From the NCBI RefSeq assembly GCF_015040615.1, contig NZ_CP060402.1:1054001-1118000 (forward strand): a stretch of DNA of 64,000 nucleotides. The letters are read 5' to 3'. The notes under the pieces were generated by a model. That model saw only the letters and a program-made list of their open reading frames with translations. It made no database searches and was not told the DNA's origin. A program made the position numbers and the translations under genes. Numbering within the stretch: the first letter of the stretch is position 1; every line of letters begins with the position of its first letter. Below are positions 15,889 to 24,409 of this stretch, one piece after another. The stretch comes from Microbacterium sp. YJN-G (GTDB lineage: Bacteria; Actinomycetota; Actinomycetes; Actinomycetales; Microbacteriaceae).

Positions 15889-16911
15889 TCAGCCGGCGGG
15901 CTCGAGCTGCGCGACCAGCGCGCGGTGGTCGCTGCCACCGGCGTCCTCGAGGACGACGGTGCCGGTCGCCCGCCAGTTCTCGCTCGCCATGACGTGGTCG
16001 ATCGGGGCGCCCACCAGGGCGGGGACATCGGCGGGCCAGGTGCCCATCATGCCGGTGCCGGTCGCGCTCGCCGCGTCGCGGCAGCGACCCATCGTGCCGC
16101 CCTCGCTGCCGAAGGACGCCATGTGATCCAGCGTCGCGTTGAAGTCACCGGCCAGGATGAAGTCACCCGCCGGACACTGGTCGGCGATCCAGTCGAGATC
16201 CTGCTTCCACCCGGTCATCGCCTCCTTGCGCGGTGCGACCGCGTGCACGGCGACGATGGTGGGACCCTCGCCGTCGGTCGGCATCGCCACCGCACTCGGC
16301 ACCGAGCTGGTGTTGCTCGAGCCGTCGCGCGATGAGGCGATCACGGAGTAGTCGCCCAGATCGGCCGAGATCAGGATCGTCGTCTGCCAGGCCTGCGGCC
16401 CGTTGACCACGTCGGGGCGGATGTTCACGTGGTGCACCCACATCGGGTTGCCGGCGTCGCGCATCCGGATGGCGATCTGCTCACCGACCGCCTGGGAGGT
16501 CTCGGGCAGGGCGACGATGTCGGCATCCTGCTCGTCGATGACCTGCGCGATCCGATCGGCCGACACGGCCGCGCCGTTGGTGTTCCAGGTGAGCACGCGC
16601 AGCGCGGCATCCGTCTTCTCCGGCAGCGACCCGGGGCCCAGACCGCGCATCCAGCCGACGACGCCGGTCGCCGCCGCGCCGATCAGCGCGACGACGAGGA
16701 CGGATGCTGCGAAGCCGCGCAGCGGCCTCGCGAGAAGCAGCAGCAGTGCGAGCACCGCGATCAGCAGGAGACCGGCCAGCACCAGGGCGCGAGAGGCGAT
16801 GATCTGCGCGATGGGGAACGTGCCTTCGAGCTGGAAGAACTGCGGCCAGACGAGGATCGCCGTCGCAATGGCGAAGAGCACGGTGAAGAGGATTCCGACC
16901 AGACGAAGCAT
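15889..16911 (-). CDS. Membrane-anchored endonuclease/exonuclease/phosphatase-family protein
   Basis: 340 residues: three hydrophobic helices (about 1-90), then an extracytoplasmic EEP domain. Motifs LTWNTNG, ALPETSQ, LAGDFNATLDH, APIDHVM and GGSDHRAL give the Asn, Glu, Asp-x-Asn and final Asp-His pair of the Mg-dependent DNase I-like fold, so it should be catalytically active as an exported phosphodiesterase or nuclease. The ATG at 16911 is preferred over a GTG at 16917 because TAGGCT (16919-16924) lies 7 nt before it. Divergent from the PHP gene. Confidence 0.82.
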   Translation of the reverse strand: MLRLVGILFTVLFAIATAILVWPQFFQLEGTFPIAQIIASRALVLAGLLLIAVLALLLLLARPLRGFAASVLVVALIGAAATGVVGWMRGLGPGSLPEKTDAALRVLTWNTNGAAVSADRIAQVIDEQDADIVALPETSQAVGEQIAIRMRDAGNPMWVHHVNIRPDVVNGPQAWQTTILISADLGDYSVIASSRDGSSNTSSVPSAVAMPTDGEGPTIVAVHAVAPRKEAMTGWKQDLDWIADQCPAGDFILAGDFNATLDHMASFGSEGGTMGRCRDAASATGTGMMGTWPADVPALVGAPIDHVMASENWRATGTVVLEDAGGSDHRALVAQLEPAG

Positions 16912-16964
16912 CGCCACGAGCCTAGGGGAATCTGCTGTGACGGCCCTGGCGGTACGCTCGGAGG

Positions 16965-17840
16965 ATGACTCAGGCCGCCGACTCCCTCTTCACAGGGCCG
17001 AGCGACCTGCACCTGCATTCGAACCACTCCGACGGCACCGAGACGCCCGCCGAGGTGGTGCGCCAGGCGCACGCGCACGGCATCCGTACCCTCGCCCTCA
17101 CCGACCACGACCGCACCACCGGCTGGGACGAGGCGGGCGACGAGGCCGTGCGGCTGGGGATGACGTTCCTGCCCGGCATCGAGCTGTCGGCGAAGCACGA
17201 ATGGCGTAGTGTCCACGTGCTCGGCTACCTCTTCGATCCCGAGAATCCGGCCCTGCTGGCCGAGACCGACCGCATCCGGTTCGACCGCGTGGGGCGCGCC
17301 GAGCGGATCGTCCGCAACATCTCCCGCGACTACACCCTCGACTGGCTCGACGTGCTCGCCCAGACCACCCCGGATGCCACCGTCGGCCGCCCGCACATCG
17401 CCGACGCGCTCGTCGCGCGGGGGATCGTGCGCGACCGCACCGAGGCGTTCGACGGCATCCTGCATCCGCGCACGGGATACTACGAGCCGCACTACGCACC
17501 CGACCCGTTGACCGCCGTCCGCCTGATCACACGGGCCGGGGGAGTGGCGATCATCGCCCACCCCGTGACCTCGGGCCGAGACCGGATGATGCCGGTGCCG
17601 TTCCTGGAGCGACTCATCGACGAGGGCCTGGCGGGATTCGAGATCGATCACCGGGAGAACACCGTCGCAGGAAAGCGGCTGCTGCGGGAGCTGGCCGCCG
17701 AGCACGACCTCATCGTGACCGGCTCGAGCGACTATCACGGTGCGGGCAAGCCCAACCGTCCCGGTGAGAACACCACCTCCGACGAGATGGTGGCGCGGAT
17801 CATCGACCGCGCCACCGGCACCGCCCCTCGGCGCGGATAG
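16965..17840 (+). CDS. PHP-domain phosphoesterase (RNase AM / nucleoside 3',5'-bisphosphatase type)
   Basis: A 291-residue PHP protein with DLHLHSNHSDG, LTDHDRTTG, GIELSA, IAHPV and GSSDYHG, covering the metal ligands of the polymerase-and-histidinol-phosphatase fold. Length and motif order match YciV/TrpH-like enzymes that hydrolyse 3',5'-nucleoside bisphosphates and trim RNA 5' ends. TACGCT (16953-16958) lies 6 nt before the ATG. Confidence 0.86.
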   Translation: MTQAADSLFTGPSDLHLHSNHSDGTETPAEVVRQAHAHGIRTLALTDHDRTTGWDEAGDEAVRLGMTFLPGIELSAKHEWRSVHVLGYLFDPENPALLAETDRIRFDRVGRAERIVRNISRDYTLDWLDVLAQTTPDATVGRPHIADALVARGIVRDRTEAFDGILHPRTGYYEPHYAPDPLTAVRLITRAGGVAIIAHPVTSGRDRMMPVPFLERLIDEGLAGFEIDHRENTVAGKRLLRELAAEHDLIVTGSSDYHGAGKPNRPGENTTSDEMVARIIDRATGTAPRRG

Positions 17841-17908
17841 GGCGGCGCGGGTAACCCGGCGCGGCGCTCGGCCTGCCCCACTGCTGCCGCCGCCCCATGA
17901 CGCGCCGA

Positions 17909-17936
17909 GGCCCCTCCCGACGGATCGGAAGGGGCC
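17909..17936. terminator. Hairpin between convergent PHP and DEAD-box genes
   Basis: GGCCCCTCCCGA (17909-17920) pairs with TCGGAAGGGGCC (17925-17936) with one mismatch and a CGGA loop. It is centred in the 114-bp gap between two convergent genes. Confidence 0.7.
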
Positions 17937-17954
17937 CCCGAGCAGCGATGTGGG

Positions 17955-19472
17955 TCAGGCGCCCGTAGGGGCGGCGCCACCGCTGCGACGACGGCGGCGG
18001 CGGCGCTGCGGCGCCGGCTTGCCGTCGCGGTGCTCGTGGGTGGCGTCACCGTCGTGCGTGCCCGCGCCGTCCGCGTCGCGGTCGACGGATGCGGGAGCGG
18101 AACCCTCGGATGCCGACTGCTCCGTGCCCTCGGCGAAGGTCGCACCGACCTTGTCGCCCTCCGAACCGCGACGACGGCGGCGACGACGACGGGTGGTGCC
18201 CTCATCGGTGCCCTCGGCGGCGGCATCCGCGGCCTTCTGCGGCTGACGCTGACGACGCTCGGATGCCGGCTTCTCGGCCTTCGGTGCCGTGCGCAGGCGG
18301 CCCTTGGTGCCCTCGGGGATGTCGAGGTCGCTGTACAGGTGCGGGCTCGACGAGTAGGTCTCGACGGGCTCGGGCTGGCCGAAGTCGAGCGCCCGGTTGA
18401 TGAGGGCCCACTTGTGCAGGTCCTCCCAGTCGACGAACGTCACTGCGATGCCCGTCTTGCCGGCGCGGCCGGTGCGGCCGGCGCGGTGCAGGTACGTCTT
18501 CTCCTCGTCGGGGATGGTGTGGTTGATCACGTGCGTCACGTCGTCGACGTCGATGCCGCGGGCGGCGACGTCGGTCGCGACCAGCACGTCGCGCTTGCCG
18601 GCCTTGAACGCGGCCATCGAGCGCTCGCGCTGCTCCTGCCCCATGTCGCCGTGCACACCGCCGACGTTGAAGCCGCGGTCGCCCAGCTCATCCACCAGCT
18701 TCTGCGCGGCGCGCTTGGTGCGGGTGAAGATCACGGTCTTGCCGCGGCCCTCGGCCTGAAGGATGCGGGCGATGACCTCGTCCTTGTCGAGCGAGTGCGC
18801 CCGGTAGACGATGTGCTTGATGTTCGCCTGGGTGAGCCCCTCGTCGGGGTCGTTGGCCCGGATGTGGATCGGGTTGGTCATGAACCGGCGCGCGAGCGCG
18901 ACGATCGGGCCGGGCATGGTGGCCGAGAACAGCTGGGTGTGCCGCACCGCGGGCACCTTCGAGAAGATCTTCTCGATGTCGGCGAGGAAGCCCAGGTCGA
19001 GCATCTTGTCGGCCTCGTCGAGCACGACCTCGGTCGCGTTCGACAGATCCAGCAGACGCTGGTTGGCCAGGTCGATCAGGCGGCCGGGGGTGCCGACGAC
19101 GATCTGCGCGCCGGCCTTGAGCTGGTCGATCTGACCCTCGTAGGCCTTGCCGCCGTAGATCGCCACGACGCTCGTCGAGCGGTTCGAGGTGAGCAGATCC
19201 ATGTCCTCGTACACCTGAACCGCGAGCTCGCGGGTGGGCACGACGATGAGGGCCTTCACCCCCGGCTCGGGGTTCTCGCCCAGGCGCTGCACGACCGGGA
19301 TGCCGAACCCGAAGGTCTTGCCCGTTCCGGTCTTGGCCTGGCCGATGATGTCCTGGCCGGGAAGGCCGAGGGGGATGGTCTGCTCCTGGATGGGGAACGC
19401 GTCGACGATGCCCTTCGCGGCGAGTGCGTCGACGATGTCCTGATCGATTCCGAGATCAGCGAATGAGGTCAC
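17955..19472 (-). CDS. DEAD-box RNA helicase (RhlE-like)
   Basis: A 505-residue ATP-dependent RNA helicase. Visible motifs are Q (FPIQEQTI), I (AKTGTGKT), Ia (PTRELAVQV), Ib (GTPGRLIDL), II (VLDEADKML), III (SATMPG), IV (VIFTRTK), V (ATDVAARGIDV) and VI (HRAGRTGRAGKTG). From about 395 a charged tail holds two eight-arginine blocks and acidic spacers, probably for RNA binding. The only in-frame start giving the family N-terminus is GTG 19472, which lacks a clear Shine-Dalgarno. Position beside the ferritin-like gene parallels rhlE (Rv3211) and Rv3210c. Confidence 0.92.
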   Translation of the reverse strand: MTSFADLGIDQDIVDALAAKGIVDAFPIQEQTIPLGLPGQDIIGQAKTGTGKTFGFGIPVVQRLGENPEPGVKALIVVPTRELAVQVYEDMDLLTSNRSTSVVAIYGGKAYEGQIDQLKAGAQIVVGTPGRLIDLANQRLLDLSNATEVVLDEADKMLDLGFLADIEKIFSKVPAVRHTQLFSATMPGPIVALARRFMTNPIHIRANDPDEGLTQANIKHIVYRAHSLDKDEVIARILQAEGRGKTVIFTRTKRAAQKLVDELGDRGFNVGGVHGDMGQEQRERSMAAFKAGKRDVLVATDVAARGIDVDDVTHVINHTIPDEEKTYLHRAGRTGRAGKTGIAVTFVDWEDLHKWALINRALDFGQPEPVETYSSSPHLYSDLDIPEGTKGRLRTAPKAEKPASERRQRQPQKAADAAAEGTDEGTTRRRRRRRRGSEGDKVGATFAEGTEQSASEGSAPASVDRDADGAGTHDGDATHEHRDGKPAPQRRRRRRRSGGAAPTGA

Positions 19473-19602
19473 AGTATGTTCTTGCCTGTCCGGCGCGTGC
19501 GCGGCGGTGAGCCACGCGAGCGGCGCCTCGTTACGGATCCACGCCGTCAACTGCTGCCACAGGCGCGGGGCCCTGCTCCGATGGCAGGACAGTGACAGCC
19601 TA
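19473..19602 (-). promoter_or_regulatory. Promoter and about 118-nt 5' leader of the DEAD-box gene
   Basis: TAGGCT on the minus strand (19602-19597) predicts transcription from about 19590, leaving a long leader before GTG 19472. DEAD-box helicase genes are often controlled through long 5' leaders, but no specific structure is assigned here. Confidence 0.4.
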
Positions 19603-19664
19603 CCCGAGGCGCGTCCTCTGCCCAGAGATCCGGTCAGCCGGGTTCGGCCCAGTAGTCTGGGCGG

Positions 19665-20375
19665 GTGGTCAACTGGTTCTGGAAGCGCAAGCCCCAGCGG
19701 CGCACGCTCACGCTGCGCAGCCGGGGCGACAGCGGCGACGCCACACGCGTCGACTTCGCTGAACTGGCCCCCGAGCTGAACCGGTTCCTCGGCCAGGCCG
19801 CCTATCTGCAGCTGGGCTACTTCGAGACGCTCAGCCGCAGCATCCGCGGTACGCCGGAGCTGGCCCGCAAGGAGGCGCTGTCGCGCGCCGCCGGCGCCGC
19901 CCTCGACAAGCACCACGCGATCGTGCAGCTGATCGCGCAGCAGGGGGAGGACCCCACAGAGGTGATGCTGCCGTTCCGCGAGCATCTCGACGCGTTCCGC
20001 CGCAAGACGATCGGCGAGCGGCAGGAGGAAACGCTGCTGGCGGTCTACCTCACCGCGGGAATGCTCGACGACTTCTACCTTGCTCTGGCCTCGAGCTACG
20101 GCGAGACCGGGCAGCAGGTCGCAGGGATCCTGCGTCAGCCCGACGCCGGCGGTGAGATCGTCGCGATCATCCAGCAGACCATCGAGAGCGACGACGAGTG
20201 GCGTTCGCTGCTGTCGATGTGGGGGCGCCGTCTCGTCGGCGACACCCTGCTGGTGTGCCGCGATGCGCTGCGCCCCGACCGGCTGAAGGCCGACGACAAG
20301 CGCATCGAGCCCGTCTACACCGAGCTGATGGGTGCGCACGCGCGCCGGATGGACGCGATGGGGCTCGCCTCGTAG
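19665..20375 (+). CDS. Ferritin-like-fold protein (MiaE-like, Rv3210c family)
   Basis: A 236-residue, largely helical protein of the actinobacterial ferritin-like family sometimes labelled MiaE-like hydroxylase. Glutamates and histidines suited to a di-iron site recur in helices (YFETLSR, DKHHAIVQL, ERQEETLL, AHARRM), but I cannot map a complete EExxH pair, so metal binding and the tRNA hydroxylase label are unproven. The GTG start has TAGTCT (19653-19658) 6 nt before it. Divergent from the DEAD-box gene. Confidence 0.7.
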   Translation: MVNWFWKRKPQRRTLTLRSRGDSGDATRVDFAELAPELNRFLGQAAYLQLGYFETLSRSIRGTPELARKEALSRAAGAALDKHHAIVQLIAQQGEDPTEVMLPFREHLDAFRRKTIGERQEETLLAVYLTAGMLDDFYLALASSYGETGQQVAGILRQPDAGGEIVAIIQQTIESDDEWRSLLSMWGRRLVGDTLLVCRDALRPDRLKADDKRIEPVYTELMGAHARRMDAMGLAS

Positions 20376-20408
20376 CCGAGCGCTGCGCTCAGCGGCATCC
20401 GGCTGAAG

Positions 20409-20477
20409 CTGACGGCATCCGTTCTTGCCTGACGGCATCCGTCTTCGTCCGACGGCGTCCGTCGTCGCGAGACGACG
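20409..20477. repeat. Three 20-bp tandem repeats ending in a hairpin
   Basis: Three units starting at 20409, 20429 and 20449 share CTGACGGCATCCGT followed by six variable bases; the third is CCGACGGCGTCCGT. The last unit runs into CGTCGTC-GCGA-GACGACG (20460-20477), a 7-bp stem with a tetraloop. The block lies between two convergent genes and may act as terminator. Confidence 0.7.
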
Positions 20478-20501
20478 CCATCGGGCGAGCCCGGGGTGGC
20501 G

Positions 20502-20789
20502 TCAGATGCCGAGCGCGCTCTTGGCCGCGGCGTCGCTGCGCACCCGCAGCATGGTGAGCGTCTGCGTGACGGCGAAGGCGATCAGCAGTCCGCCGCCGAT
20601 GCTCGCGAGCCACAGCCACACGCTCTGCTCGCCGACGCCCGCCCATTGCAGAGCGGTGTATAGGACGGCGGCCACAGCGGTCGCGATGGCCGGCGTCACC
20701 GCCACACCGCGAAGCTCGCGGTGCGGCATCAGGAAGTGCAGGGCGACGCCCAGACCGCAGGCCGCGATCAGCGCGAGCAGGATGTACAT
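20502..20789 (-). CDS. Small three-helix membrane protein
   Basis: 95 residues with three hydrophobic helices (about 1-18, 30-50, 58-78) and a short basic C-terminus. I do not recognise the family. It starts one base downstream of the DUF3107 stop on the same strand, so the two are probably cotranscribed. Confidence 0.6.
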   Translation of the reverse strand: MYILLALIAACGLGVALHFLMPHRELRGVAVTPAIATAVAAVLYTALQWAGVGEQSVWLWLASIGGGLLIAFAVTQTLTMLRVRSDAAAKSALGI

Positions 20790-20790
20790 G

Positions 20791-21015
20791 TCAGGCGACG
20801 AAGCCGACGCGGCGCGACTCCTCGGTGCCCAGCTCGATGTAGGCGAGGTTCGCGGTCGGGACGATGTACGAGCTGCCCTTGGCGTCGGTGAAGTTCAGGT
20901 GGCTGACGTTCTGCTCCAGCGCGGAGGTGACCTGCGCGCGCACCTCGTCGGCGCTGGCGGACGTGTCGAAGCTCAGTTCACGACCGGTGTTGACGATGCC
21001 GATGCGGATTTCCAC
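20791..21015 (-). CDS. DUF3107 family protein (TB9.4-like)
   Basis: A 74-residue protein whose opening VEIRIGIVNTGREL and central KGSSYIVPTANLAYIELG identify DUF3107, whose M. tuberculosis member is Rv3208A (TB9.4). The GTG at 21015 is preceded by GGAGGAG, a near-perfect ribosome-binding site, and by TAGAGT at 21047-21052. Function unknown; the gene sits between the helicase and adnAB blocks as in mycobacteria. Confidence 0.88.
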   Translation of the reverse strand: MEIRIGIVNTGRELSFDTSASADEVRAQVTSALEQNVSHLNFTDAKGSSYIVPTANLAYIELGTEESRRVGFVA

Positions 21016-21154
21016 GCGATCTCCTCCGTAGTGTGCGAACACGGCAACTCTACCGGGCGGTGCCGACGCCGAGCGCGGCGCGGGGCGCGATTTCGCCCTG
21101 GGCGCACAGCCGGGGGCGACGAGCGTGTCGGTCGGCGCCGCTACCGTGGATGAC

Positions 21155-24100
21155 ATGACAGAGGATGCCGCACAGCACGCCGTCGTGCACGCCGCCGCGA
21201 CGGCATCCGGGGTCATCATCGGCGCGCCGGGCACCGGCAAGACCACCGCGCTCGTGGACCGCGTCGTCCACCTGCTCGCCGACGGCCTGCGGCCGGAGGA
21301 GGTGCTGATCCTCACCCCGAGCCGCCAGGCCGCGACCGCACTGCGCGACCGGGTGGGCGTGCGCACCGACCAGGCCACACCCGGGGCGCTGGCGCGCTCA
21401 CTCGGATCCTTCGCATTCCAGATCGTGCGCGGTGCGATGGTGCGCGCGGGCGATGACCCGCCCGCGCTGCTCACGGGTGCGGATCAGGACCGCATCATCG
21501 CCGAGCTGCTCGCCGGCGACGTGGAGGACGGCATCATCGACTGGCCGGACGCCCTGAGTGCGCCCGCACGCGGCAGCAAGGCGTTCCGTTCCGAACTGCG
21601 GGCATTCCTCGCGGAGTGCACCGAGCTGGGCGCCGAACCGGCCGAGCTGCGCGACAGCGGCGACGACGCCTGGGCCGCAGCGGCAGAGTTCCTGCAGCAG
21701 TACCGTCAGGTGCTCGACGGCATGCGCGTCGCACACCGCGACGCGGCCGACCTCCTGGCGGAGGCGACCGCGATCCTGCGACACGCGGATGCCGCGACGC
21801 TGGGGCCGCTCGCGCAGCTGAGGGCCGTGCTGATCGACGACGCGCAGGAGCTCACCCGCGGTGGCGTCGATCTCGTACTCGCACTGCGTGACAGGGGAGT
21901 GGCCGTGATGGCGTTCGGCGACCCCGACATCTCATCGGGCGCGTTCCGGGGCGCGAGCCCCGAGCTGTTCTCCCGTCTGGCCACCGAACTCGGCGACGTG
22001 GTGGTGCTCGAGACGCCGCACCGGCAGGATGCCGCACTGACGGCGCTCACCCGCACGGTCACGCAGGCGATCGGCGTCGCGGGCCGGGTCGAGCACCGTC
22101 GCGCCCCCGTGCCGCAGGACGCGGAGGATGCGGATGCCGCGGATGCCGCTGATGCCGCTGATGCCGCCGTGACGAGCTTCGTGGCCGCGTCTCCGTATGA
22201 GGAGCTCGATCGCATCGCGGGCACGCTGCGCGACTGGCACCTCTCACACGGCGTGGCCTGGCAGGACATGGCGGTGATCGCCCACGACACCCGCCAGGTC
22301 GCGACGCTCGAGACCGAGCTGGCGGCGCGCGAGATCCCGACCAGGGCCGCCGGCGTGCAGCGGCCACTGGGCGACGAGGGCGTCGTGCGCGATCTGGTCG
22401 GCATAGTGGAACTGGCGCTGCTGCCGATCGAGGACCGCACTCCCGCGCGGCTCGAGGAGGCCATGCTCTCGCCGTTCGGAGGCATGGATGCGATCGGACT
22501 GCGCCGCCTGCGCGCGCGCCTGCGGCACCAGGAGCTGGCCGAGGAGGGGTCCACACCCGCCCGTGAGCTGCTGCGGCGCGCCATGATCGAGCAGCTGCCG
22601 CTCGCGCTCATCGACGCTCCGGAGGCCAGGGCCGCGTCGCGCTTCGCGAAGACCCTCGCCGAGATGACCGTCGCCGCCGACAGCGGCGAGACGATCCACG
22701 AGCTGCTCTGGCGGGCGTGGGACGCTGCGAGGGCGGTCGACGGACGCTTGCTGCAGACGGTGTGGCGCGAGACGGCGCTGCAGGCCACTGGCGGGGAGAC
22801 CGCCCGGGCACTCGATGCGCTCGTGGCGCTGTTCGACGCGGCCAAGCGGTTCGTCGAGCGCACACCGCAGGAGAAGCCGGAGCGCTTCGTGCGCGACATC
22901 CTGGGCAGCGAGGTTCCAGAGGACACGCTGTCCACTCCCGACCGGCCGGGCCGGGTGACGCTGCTCACCCCGGCGACCGCGCTGGGCACGCAGTTCGACG
23001 CCGTGGTGGTCGCCGGCGTGCAGGACGGCGTCTGGCCGAACGTGCGCCTGCGCGGCGGCATGCTGCACACCTGGCGGCTGGCGGACGCCCTGATCGCGCA
23101 GCGCACGGGCGTCGAGATCCCGGCGCCGGGAATGCTCGACCGACGGCGCAGCGCCCTGCACGACGAGTTGCGGCTGTTCGTGCGCGCGGTGTCCCGCGCG
23201 CGCAGCCGGCTGCTGGTCACCGCGGTCGACGACGATGACCTGACCCCGAGCCCGTTCTTCGCGTTCCTGCCGCCGCCCGAGCCACCCGAGCGTCATCCTG
23301 CCGCCGAGCATCCGCTCACCCTGCGCGGTCTGGTCGCCAGGCATCGGCGCACGCTCACCTCCACCGCGCCCGACACCGCGAAGCGGCACGCCGCGGCGCA
23401 ACTCGCGGTGCTGGCCCGCGAGGGCGTGCCCGGAGCGGCACCCGAGCAGTGGTACGGCATCGCGGCGCCCTCGACCGACACACCCCTGCGCGACCTCGCG
23501 ATCGAGGCCGCCCGGGTGTCGCCATCGAAGATGGAAACGTTCGAGGAGTGCGGGCTGGGCTGGGTGATCTCGGCGCTCGGCGGCGACAGCGTGCTTCCGC
23601 CGGCGGCGGGCATCGGCACGATCATCCACGAGGCGATGGAGAAGAGCCCCGAGGGCGACCTGGAGCGGCTGCGGGCCGTGCTCGCCGAGCACTGGCCCGA
23701 GCTCGACTTCGAGACCGAGTGGATCGGGCGCAAGGAGCGCCGCCGCGCCGACCTGTTCGTCGACCGGCTGCACAGCTACCTCGGCGAGGTGCGGCGCGAC
23801 GGCGGCCGGGTCGTCGCGAGCGAGGTGGAGTTCCGCTTCGCCGTCGAGGTGGCAGGCGAACCCGCCGACGGGGTGCCGGCGGTCGTGACCCTGCCGCCGG
23901 AGGCGGGGGCAGCCCCGGGACAGGCCGTGATCCATGGATTCATCGACCGGGTCGAGGTCTACCCCGCTGGGGCGGGCGAGCATCAGGATGCCCGCGGGCG
24001 GGGCTGGGCGCCCATGGAAGGTGGAGAGCGAGTCGTGGTCATCGACCTCAAGACGGGTAAGAAGGAGGCGAGGGAATCGGCGACGGACGGAAAGGTGACC

Positions 24101-24409
24101 GGGCACGCGCAGCTCGCCGCCTACCAGATCGCAGTGCAGCAGGGGCTTGTCGCCGGTGCCGATCCCGCAGCGCTCGGGGGTGCCCGTCTGGTCATGCTCG
24201 CCGACACCCTGGCCAAGAGCGACTACCGGGTCGCGCACCAGCACACCCTCGATGATGAGACGAGGGCGCAGTTCCTGCAGCGCGTGGCCGATACCGCCAG
24301 GGGCATGTCGGCGGGCAGCTTCACCGCCCAGGTCGAGGCGCACTGCGCCGACACCCAGGCACGCGTCAAGGACTGCCGCATCCATGCGATCCCGGCGGTG
24401 AGCGCATGA
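21155..24409 (+). CDS. adnA: Helicase-nuclease subunit AdnA-like
   Basis: A 1,084-residue UvrD-like superfamily 1 protein with a C-terminal RecB-family nuclease domain, the plan of AdnA in the AdnAB DNA-end-resection motor. P-loop GAPGTGKT is at 23-30. Motif II reads VLIDDAQEL instead of the usual DEYQ, in keeping with reports that the AdnA motor is the weaker one. The nuclease core VVVIDLKTGKK lies near 960-970. Cysteines near the nuclease are ECGLGW, AHCADT and KDCRIH; a four-cysteine Fe-S set is not evident. TACCGT (21142-21147) lies 7 nt before the ATG. The stop overlaps adnB. Confidence 0.88.
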   Translation: MTEDAAQHAVVHAAATASGVIIGAPGTGKTTALVDRVVHLLADGLRPEEVLILTPSRQAATALRDRVGVRTDQATPGALARSLGSFAFQIVRGAMVRAGDDPPALLTGADQDRIIAELLAGDVEDGIIDWPDALSAPARGSKAFRSELRAFLAECTELGAEPAELRDSGDDAWAAAAEFLQQYRQVLDGMRVAHRDAADLLAEATAILRHADAATLGPLAQLRAVLIDDAQELTRGGVDLVLALRDRGVAVMAFGDPDISSGAFRGASPELFSRLATELGDVVVLETPHRQDAALTALTRTVTQAIGVAGRVEHRRAPVPQDAEDADAADAADAADAAVTSFVAASPYEELDRIAGTLRDWHLSHGVAWQDMAVIAHDTRQVATLETELAAREIPTRAAGVQRPLGDEGVVRDLVGIVELALLPIEDRTPARLEEAMLSPFGGMDAIGLRRLRARLRHQELAEEGSTPARELLRRAMIEQLPLALIDAPEARAASRFAKTLAEMTVAADSGETIHELLWRAWDAARAVDGRLLQTVWRETALQATGGETARALDALVALFDAAKRFVERTPQEKPERFVRDILGSEVPEDTLSTPDRPGRVTLLTPATALGTQFDAVVVAGVQDGVWPNVRLRGGMLHTWRLADALIAQRTGVEIPAPGMLDRRRSALHDELRLFVRAVSRARSRLLVTAVDDDDLTPSPFFAFLPPPEPPERHPAAEHPLTLRGLVARHRRTLTSTAPDTAKRHAAAQLAVLAREGVPGAAPEQWYGIAAPSTDTPLRDLAIEAARVSPSKMETFEECGLGWVISALGGDSVLPPAAGIGTIIHEAMEKSPEGDLERLRAVLAEHWPELDFETEWIGRKERRRADLFVDRLHSYLGEVRRDGGRVVASEVEFRFAVEVAGEPADGVPAVVTLPPEAGAAPGQAVIHGFIDRVEVYPAGAGEHQDARGRGWAPMEGGERVVVIDLKTGKKEARESATDGKVTGHAQLAAYQIAVQQGLVAGADPAALGGARLVMLADTLAKSDYRVAHQHTLDDETRAQFLQRVADTARGMSAGSFTAQVEAHCADTQARVKDCRIHAIPAVSA

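Noticed and set aside
13251-15992. A 913-codon open frame on the plus strand
   Set aside because: It is antisense to the phosphotransferase-family and pepP genes and shows no recognisable domain.
19473-20438. N-terminal extension of the DEAD-box protein by over 300 codons
   Set aside because: The extension is antisense to the ferritin-like gene, has no motif, and the helicase family begins at the GTG at 19472.
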